Below the pieces are notes generated by a model, which worked only from the letters and a program-made list of their open reading frames with translations, was not told the DNA's origin and searched no databases. Position numbers and translations under genes: made by a program. From Prevotella sp. (GTDB lineage Bacteria; Bacteroidota; Bacteroidia; Bacteroidales; Dysgonomonadaceae), in NCBI GenBank assembly GCA_031263965.1, contig JAISES010000519.1:1-10794 (forward strand): a DNA stretch of 10,794 bases, read 5' to 3'. This document shows, piece by piece, positions 1 through 5,900 of the stretch; the stretch's first letter is position 1; the number at the start of each line of letters is the position of its first letter.

Positions 1-1788
1 GGGCTGATGCCTACGGGAGGAGGCAAGTCCCTGACTTTTCAGGTTCCGGTAATGACAATGGACGGACTCTGCCTTGTAGTCACCCCGCTTATTGCCTTGA
101 TGAAAGACCAGGTAGACAACCTTCGCCAAAGGGGTATCAGGTCTCTGGCTGTTTACTCGGGGATGGCGCGGCAGGAGATTATTACAACATTGGAAAACGC
201 TATTTTCGGCGACTATAAGTTCCTCTATGTTTCTCCCGAAAGACTGGCCACCAGGTTATTTTTGAGTAAACTCAAAGATATGAATGTATGCATGCTGGTA
301 GTAGACGAATCACATTGTATTTCGCAATGGGGATACGATTTCCGCCCGTCATACCTCAAAATAGCCGATGTACGGCAACATCTGCCCAATATCCCCGTAT
401 TGGCGCTCACAGCAACGGCAATGCCCGAAGTAATCGACGACATACAAGAACAACTTCATTTCAGGGAGAAGAATGTATTTCGTAAAAGCTTCGAGCGTAA
501 GAACTTAGTTTACTCCGTAAAAAACATTGAAGGAAAAACCGAAGAATTGGTCCGGATATTGGAAAAGACAAAAGGTTCATCTATTATTTATGTACGCAGC
601 CGGCAACGGACAAAAGAAATATCGGACTTTCTTGTTCAAAATAACTTCTCTTCCGATTTTTACCACGCAGGATTAAGCAGTGCGGACAAGACAAAGAAGC
701 AAAACGCATGGAAAAATAACGAAACCCGTATTATTGTATGTACCAATGCTTTTGGAATGGGAATCGACAAACCTGATGTACGGTTGGTAATACATACCGA
801 CCTGCCGAATTCCATAGAAGAATATTTCCAGGAAGCAGGGCGTGCCGGACGAGACGGAGAAAGTTCGTCTGCGATAATCCTTTTTGAAAAGAACGATAGT
901 GCCAAATTGAAAAAACGGATAAGGGACGAATTCCCCGAAAGGAAGTTCATCCATCTCATATACGACTCATTGGCGTATTTTTTCCAAGTGGCTGACGGTT
1001 CTACAGGGTCTGTGTTCGATTTCAATATCCGTCAGTTTTGTGCAACATATAAACTTCCTCTTTTACCAACGCATAATGCGTTAAAGATACTGGACCTTGC
1101 CGGTTATATCGAATACACAGAGGAGATAGACAACCGTTCCAGATTGATGTTCACAGTTTACAGAGATGAATTGTACCATTACGATTTCGACAGGGAATAT
1201 GAGCAACTTGTAAATACTATTCTGCGGCTATACACAGGCCTGTTTACTAACTATGCTACAATAGATGAGTCAGAGATAGCATTACGACTCAATTCAAGCC
1301 GGAAGCATATATACGAAATGCTGAAAATACTTGCGAAAAGGAATATCATAGACTATATACCGCACAAGAAAACGCCGCTTATTTCCTACACTCGCCAACG
1401 TGTGGAAAGTAAGTACCTCAACATTCCCCGTTTGGTAAATGAAGTGCGCAAAGAACGCTTTGAGAAACGGATACTCGCAATAAGCCACTATGCCGGACAA
1501 ACAGATACTTGCAGAAGCCGGTTATTATTATCCTATTTTGGAGAAAAAGATGCCCTGAATTGTGGAATATGTGATGTATGCCTGAGCAAAAACAAGCCGG
1601 CAATGACAAACGACAGGTTCGGAAAAATAGCTGCCGAGATAAAAAATACGGTTAAAGACGGTGAACAAAGTATAGAGTCCGTCGTAAATTCACTTTCCCA
1701 ATATCCGCAGAAAGAGATTATAAGTATCATCCGCTATATGGCAGACCAAAAAGAAATAGTAATAGACAAAGGAAAAGTCAGATTATAA
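1..1788 (+). CDS. recQ: ATP-dependent DNA helicase RecQ, short form (5' end outside window)
   Basis: This is a superfamily 2 3'-to-5' DNA helicase that unwinds duplex, forked and recombination intermediates in the cytoplasm. The reading frame is open from base 1. The first ATG (base 7) is the Met of the Walker A motif MPTGGGKS, so it is not the start; probably some 40 N-terminal residues lie upstream. Visible motifs in order are Walker A (nt 7-30), motif Ia TPLIALMKDQ, the DESH box (304-315), TATA motif III (409-420), motif V GMGIDKPDV, and the arginine-finger motif VI QEAGRAGRDG (829-858). A four-Cys zinc site follows, with Cys codons at 1510, 1561, 1570 and 1579 (Cx16CxxCxxC). A winged-helix-like segment precedes the zinc site. 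Only about 70 residues follow it, so no HRDC domain is present; this is the short RecQ form common in Bacteroidota alongside a longer paralogue. The family assignment is very secure. Upstream context and promoter are not visible. Confidence 0.96.
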   Translation, partial: GLMPTGGGKSLTFQVPVMTMDGLCLVVTPLIALMKDQVDNLRQRGIRSLAVYSGMARQEIITTLENAIFGDYKFLYVSPERLATRLFLSKLKDMNVCMLVVDESHCISQWGYDFRPSYLKIADVRQHLPNIPVLALTATAMPEVIDDIQEQLHFREKNVFRKSFERKNLVYSVKNIEGKTEELVRILEKTKGSSIIYVRSRQRTKEISDFLVQNNFSSDFYHAGLSSADKTKKQNAWKNNETRIIVCTNAFGMGIDKPDVRLVIHTDLPNSIEEYFQEAGRAGRDGESSSAIILFEKNDSAKLKKRIRDEFPERKFIHLIYDSLAYFFQVADGSTGSVFDFNIRQFCATYKLPLLPTHNALKILDLAGYIEYTEEIDNRSRLMFTVYRDELYHYDFDREYEQLVNTILRLYTGLFTNYATIDESEIALRLNSSRKHIYEMLKILAKRNIIDYIPHKKTPLISYTRQRVESKYLNIPRLVNEVRKERFEKRILAISHYAGQTDTCRSRLLLSYFGEKDALNCGICDVCLSKNKPAMTNDRFGKIAAEIKNTVKDGEQSIESVVNSLSQYPQKEIISIIRYMADQKEIVIDKGKVRL

Positions 1789-1790
1789 AA

Positions 1791-1816
1791 AAGACGAAGT
1801 ATTTCTACCTCGTCTT
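1791..1816. terminator. Hairpin between convergent recQ and cytolysin remnant, possible bidirectional terminator
   Basis: The arms AAGACGA (1791-1797) and TCGTCTT (1810-1816) pair perfectly around a 12-base loop. The hairpin starts three bases after the recQ stop codon. Read on the minus strand, the stem runs directly into six T residues (complement of 1787-1792), the shape of an intrinsic terminator. On the plus strand the following bases are only moderately T-rich. The position between two converging reading frames fits a shared terminator. Confidence 0.6.
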
Positions 1817-1841
1817 CTATATATCCTTATTTTTGATACAG

Positions 1842-2240
1842 TTATTTCGGTACTTTAAAAGAGTATGAGATAGGAACGATAGAATGATCTATAAGACTAG
1901 ATAAGTTAAAACCTATCGGATAAACATTACTGAAATCATTCTTTGTGAGAGCATCTTTATATGTATTCACAGCATCCATATGGCCTTTCTTAATTTGCAC
2001 CAGGTTGTCATTATTGAAATAAACATAACTAATATCTGAGATATCGATAAAACGGCTTTCTTCCGAGGATAAAGACTGTCCTGATATTACTTTATTTATG
2101 GCTGATTTAACAGTTCCGAAATAAGTATCCGACTCTACAATTAAAAGACCGACCCTGCCATAGTATACCGAACTAACATAAGCCACACCTTTAAATAATT
2201 TAATCCGGTTAAGAGTAAACAAATAAGTTCTGGTTTTAGT
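1842..2240 (-). pseudogene. Remnant of a thiol-activated (cholesterol-dependent) cytolysin family gene
   Basis: The minus-strand frame is open from 2240 to the TAA at 1842-1844 and gives about 130 residues. I recognise the core of the cholesterol-dependent cytolysin fold. The segment YVSSVYYGR matches the family's conserved (Y/F)xSxVxYGR strand, and the part after it aligns with perfringolysin-type toxins through the amphipathic helix region to a VYPIGFNLSSLIDHSI segment, equivalent to their AYPISYTSVFLKDNSV. The frame stops there, so the Ig-like domain 4 with the cholesterol-binding loops is absent. There is no ATG near the front: the only start is TTG at 2222, and the first ATG lies in the middle. 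Residues before the YGR strand (TRTYLFTLNRIKLF) resemble the preceding family strand, but the roughly 35 residues normally in between are missing. The Gly-Gly hinge of domain 3 is also not recognisable. I infer a decayed gene. Alternatively it is a small expressed orphan protein. Confidence 0.6.
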
Positions 2241-2308
2241 TTAATTTACATTCCAAAGTAAGTTCTATAAAATAATTATTGCCGTATTTGGTTGTTCTAC
2301 TTAAATGT

Positions 2309-2408
2309 TCAGTTCCTCCCGTCATTGCGAGCTGCTTGCGGCGAAGCAATCCAGAAGGAGGTAACTGGATTACTTCGGGTAAACCCTCGCAATGACGGGA
2401 GAAACTGA
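2309..2408. repeat. Two-tier palindromic repeat (MITE/REP-like) upstream of crcB
   Basis: Outer arms 2309-2331 and 2386-2408 are 23 bases each and complementary with one mismatch; they contain the core CCCGTCATTGCGAG. Inside, 2343-2354 and 2365-2376 form a second 12-base stem (GAAGCAATCCAG against CTGGATTACTTC, one G-T pair) around a 10-base loop. The whole can fold as a long hairpin or cruciform. From general knowledge, cores of the type CGTCATTGCGAG with GAAGCAATCC are dispersed repeats in several bacterial phyla. No transposase and no clear target-site duplication is seen. It lies in the divergent gap between the cytolysin remnant and crcB, so it is not placed to terminate either gene. The rest of the gap (2241-2308, 2409-2470) is AT-rich with no gene that I can support. 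Confidence 0.75.
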
Positions 2409-2475
2409 TTCTATAAACACGCCATTTATTTTTATTGATTACTTATATTTTCTTCATTATTTTAATTTTACGTAC

Positions 2476-2505
2476 TTCTAAATCTTGAAATAAACTGTAA
2501 ATTTG
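2476..2505 (+). promoter_or_regulatory. Candidate Bacteroidota-type promoter for crcB
   Basis: TAAATTTG at 2498-2505 is a full match to the Bacteroidota -7 consensus TAnnTTTG. Nineteen bases upstream is TTC (2476-2478) where TTG is expected, so the -33 box is imperfect. If used in the usual way, transcription would begin within about two bases of the crcB ATG at 2511, giving an essentially leaderless mRNA. No fluoride riboswitch is recognisable upstream. Confidence 0.4.
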
Positions 2506-2510
2506 CAGGG

Positions 2511-2867
2511 ATGATAAAACAAATTTTACTGGTAGCAACCGGAGGTGCTGTAGGGAGTGTTTTGCGATTCCTTGCCTCTGTTTTTGTAGTCAGGATGGAG
2601 TCTTTTCCATTCCCTGCGGCTACATTTCTGGTTAATATTCTGGGCTGTTTTTGCATTGGATTGTTTGCCAACCTGATACCGGGCAACAGCATGCGTTTTC
2701 TACTTATCACCGGATTCTGTGGCGGATTCACCACGTTTTCCACATTTGCAAGCGAAACCTTAACATTGTTCAATAACAATCAGATATTGCCTGCACTGCT
2801 CTATACTTTGGGAAGCTGCGTCTTGGGTATCGGTGCTGTATGGCTGGGAATGTATATTACCAAATGA
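2511..2867 (+). CDS. crcB: Fluoride ion channel FluC/CrcB
   Basis: This small inner-membrane channel exports cytoplasmic fluoride and works as a dual-topology dimer. The 118-residue length is typical. Family signatures are all present: GG at 11-12 and Arg19 in the first helix (GGAVGSVLRF), Asn42 and Gly45 in the second (VNILGCF), and the pore signature GFCGGFTTFSTF at 68-79, including the two Phe-box phenylalanines (76 and 79) and the threonines near the central sodium site. Four hydrophobic segments are evident. The ATG at 2511 fits the normal FluC N-terminus and there is no in-frame alternative upstream with family similarity. The Shine-Dalgarno is weak (AGGG immediately before ATG). Some species carry two crcB copies; whether a second exists here is not visible. 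No terminator follows, so transcription could read on into the macroglobulin gene 86 bases downstream. Confidence 0.95.
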   Translation: MIKQILLVATGGAVGSVLRFLASVFVVRMESFPFPAATFLVNILGCFCIGLFANLIPGNSMRFLLITGFCGGFTTFSTFASETLTLFNNNQILPALLYTLGSCVLGIGAVWLGMYITK

Positions 2868-2896
2868 TCTCTTTTTAGAATATTAACATCTAACCG

Positions 2897-2915
2897 TGTG
2901 AAAATATTTTTCACA
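2897..2915. promoter_or_regulatory. Perfect 8-bp inverted repeat upstream of the macroglobulin gene
   Basis: TGTGAAAA (2897-2904) and TTTTCACA (2908-2915) are perfect inverted repeats around TAT. The hexamer AACCGT flanks the palindrome on both sides in direct orientation (2892-2897 and 2916-2921). It lies 38 bases before the macroglobulin ATG. The half-site TGTGA resembles CRP/FNR-family sites, but the spacing (nine bases between TGTGA and TCACA) is not the classical six. It could be an operator or a weak hairpin after crcB. A TATAAT (2925-2930) follows, without a convincing partner box. Confidence 0.35.
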
Positions 2916-2953
2916 AACCGTCTATATAATAAGCATAGAAAATATACAACAAT

Positions 2954-5900
2954 ATGAAAAAGCATTTATTAACCGGACTACTCTTTTTATTGAGCATCTG
3001 TATGATAGCACAAACATCCAACAATAAATACGAAGCCGAATGGAAACAGGCGGCGGCACATGAGCAGAACGACCTGCCACAATCGGCTACCCTGACTGTT
3101 AATGCAATTCTTGAAAAGGCTATTGCCGACAAGAATAATACGCAAGTAATAAAGGCCCTGGTATACAAGAACAAATATAAGCGGCAAATAAACAATAATG
3201 ACAACAAGGGGATCTTCACCGATCTGCAAGCCTTGGACGATCAGGCGGCTAACCCCGGCGAGAAAGCCCTGCTATATTCTATGCTGGCCGAGTTATATCT
3301 GAATTTCTATAATTCCGACCCATGGAATATTAACCGGCGCACAAAGTTGGCCGGCTTTGTTCCCGAAGATATGGATGAGTGGAGCAGCAATATATTCAGT
3401 GATAAGATAATAGAAAACCTCGACCTTTCAATAAAAGAGGTTGCCGAACTGAAAAGACACACGACAAAGGAATATGACGATATTATCCTGACAGGCGCCG
3501 ATGGTGCGAAATATTACCCTACCCTGTACGATTTCTTGATGGATAGAGCTATTACGATAGCCAAAAGCATTATAAGGATAGGAAATGAGGAGTTTGATAT
3601 TTCGTCCACAGGTCTAAAAACAGTACAACTTATTCTACCTGCCGACGAATATATAAAACTGGATATTAATGCAGGAATCGATAAAAAACAAATAGTATGG
3701 CTGTATTATCAGCAATACATCAAAGACCTGTCTGACAGGAATCTTACACCTGCTTTGATCCTTACGGAAACAGATAAAATTGAATTTCTGGGAAATAATT
3801 CCGGCACGTTGTCTGCGCAAACTATCAGGGATGCATATATCCGTTTGGAAAAATTATACGGGGAAGACGAAACATCGATAGAAATAATAGACAAGATCGT
3901 TAATTCCTATCCATATAACGAGGGAGATCAGAGAAAAATTAATGAAGAGAAATATATCTGGCTGAAAAAAGGAATACAGAAATATCCTGGGTATGCAAGG
4001 ATCAACTCTCTAAAAAGCATGCTACAAGCACTGGAAGAGCCGTCTATTGGTATTAATCCGAAACAGGCAGTGATGTATCCCGATACTCCGGTACAATTAT
4101 CTGTTATGTATAAAAATACGCAGGCTTTGACGCCAAAACCGGTATTCAGTCTATACCGGGTAGAAAACGGGAAATACAGTTTAGTTAAGAAATTCAATCC
4201 GGATCTGAGGTCTAAACAGACATACAACACCGACACCCTGTCTCTGAACATAGGCTCTCTGCCCCTTGGCAGTTATTGCTTCAGCACATATTCCGCCGGT
4301 ATATTGGAAAAACCGTCTGTAAAAAATGATGACACGAATAAGATTAACTTTGTTGTATCTTCTCTTACAACGTTTACCCGTAGTTCCAATAAAGATGAGT
4401 ATGAAATATTTGTCGCCGACAGGCTGTCGGGCAAGCCCATACAAGGAGCTACTATTAAAGTATATCCGAGCGATGACAGTAAAAACAGGAATGAACTGCC
4501 GGCTACTTTAAAGACCAATGATCTGGGATTTGCTATCTATAGAGATACGAACAAGCCGAAAGACAGTTGGCGTTACAATATAGCTACCTATCAGGCAGAA
4601 TACGGAAAAGATATTTATCAGGAAAGAGGAACTATAAATGGCAGTGCCAACTACCGTTGGACAAATTCCGAACCGACAACAAACCAAAGGCTTACGGCAA
4701 CCTCTATTTTTACAGACAGGAGCATTTACAGGCCGGGGCAAACCGTTTATTTCAAAGCTATTGTCTTAGATAGCGACTCTAAGCCGGTAACCGGTAAATA
4801 TTACACCGCAAAACTGCATAACCGGAATAGTGAGATTGTATCACAAAAAAATATCACTACCAACGAATATGGCTCTATCGCCGGAGAGTTTGCCTTGCCG
4901 GCAACAGGATTGACCGGCTCATACCATATCGAGATAAATGGAAATACGATTTATTTCACGGTAGAAGAATACAAGCGTCCTACATTTGAAGTCACTTTCG
5001 ACAAGGTAGAAAAGACGTATACATTCGGGGAAGAAGTGAAGCTGAAAGGCTATGCCAAAAACTTTTCGGGGATAAGCCTGCAAGATGCCAATGTAAAATA
5101 TACTATTAACCGCCAACAATTCAATTTCTGGTTCTGGCGATCAAACAGGGGCTCGCATTTCACCGACGGAACAGTAAAGACAAATGACGACGGTTCGTTT
5201 GAAATTATATTCACACCCGAATCGGGAGACGGATATAATAGCTTTTTGCGCCCTTTCAACGACAGGCAGATTTACACCTTCAGCGTAACAGCAACCGTAA
5301 CCGACGTAAACGGCGAAACTCAATCGAACAGCTATAGCCTCAATGTAGGTAATGTATCGATGGTAATCGACCTGGAAATACCTGAGCAAATGGAAAAATC
5401 CGAAGATTATAAATTGAATATAGCTGCTAAAAATTTGCAGGGAGCTGATATAGAAACAACAGGAACATATTCTGTATACGCATTGGATGACAACAATGCT
5501 ATTCGGAATAAAGCTCTTGACGGGAAATTTAAGACAGGAGAGCAAGCTGGACTAAAAAACAGATTGCAAACCCTGGCTTCGGGCAAGTATCAACTGCAAG
5601 TAACTGCAAAAGACAGTGATGGGAATGATATTACCGAAAATAAAGACTTTGTTATCTACTCCTACGGCGATAAAAAACCGCCTGTCAAAACAAATAAGTG
5701 GATAGCCAGGAAAAATACGGTTTTTGGAAACAAACCTGTAGAAGTGATTTATGGAACCAGCGAAAAAGACAGGTATATTCTGTATCAGTTGTTCAATAAT
5801 GATAAAATATTCGAACGCCGCTATGTAAAGCTCAGCGAAGAAAATCAGAATTTCTACGTAATGTACAAACCCGAATACGGAGAAGAAGTATATATGTCGT

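Noticed and set aside
7..9. ATG at base 7 as the start of the RecQ gene.
   Set aside because: This Met is the first residue of the Walker A motif MPTGGGKS. Helicase sequence normally precedes it and the frame is open to the window edge, so the gene is partial.
2241..2327. Minus-strand frame of 29 codons starting at an ATG within the palindromic repeat and ending just upstream of the cytolysin remnant.
   Set aside because: It begins inside the repeat, is very short and has no recognisable relative. Its protein-like look is not enough evidence for a gene.
2409..2510. Fluoride riboswitch ahead of crcB.
   Set aside because: I could not find the conserved riboswitch core or its pseudoknot pattern, and the predicted transcript would start at or next to the ATG.
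2897..2915. Intrinsic terminator for crcB.
   Set aside because: The stem is almost all A-T with a three-base loop, and it is followed by CACAAACCG rather than a T-run.
2987..3001. Lipobox in the macroglobulin signal peptide (LSIC).
   Set aside because: Ile at the position before Cys is disfavoured by lipoprotein signal peptidase, and a better signal peptidase I site (MIAQ) follows. Lipoprotein export is left as a minor alternative.
5141..5545. Long antisense frames inside the macroglobulin gene, such as 134 codons on the minus strand here.
   Set aside because: They lie wholly within a well-supported gene, and their translations show no family motifs or coherent domain pattern. They are shadows of the real frame.
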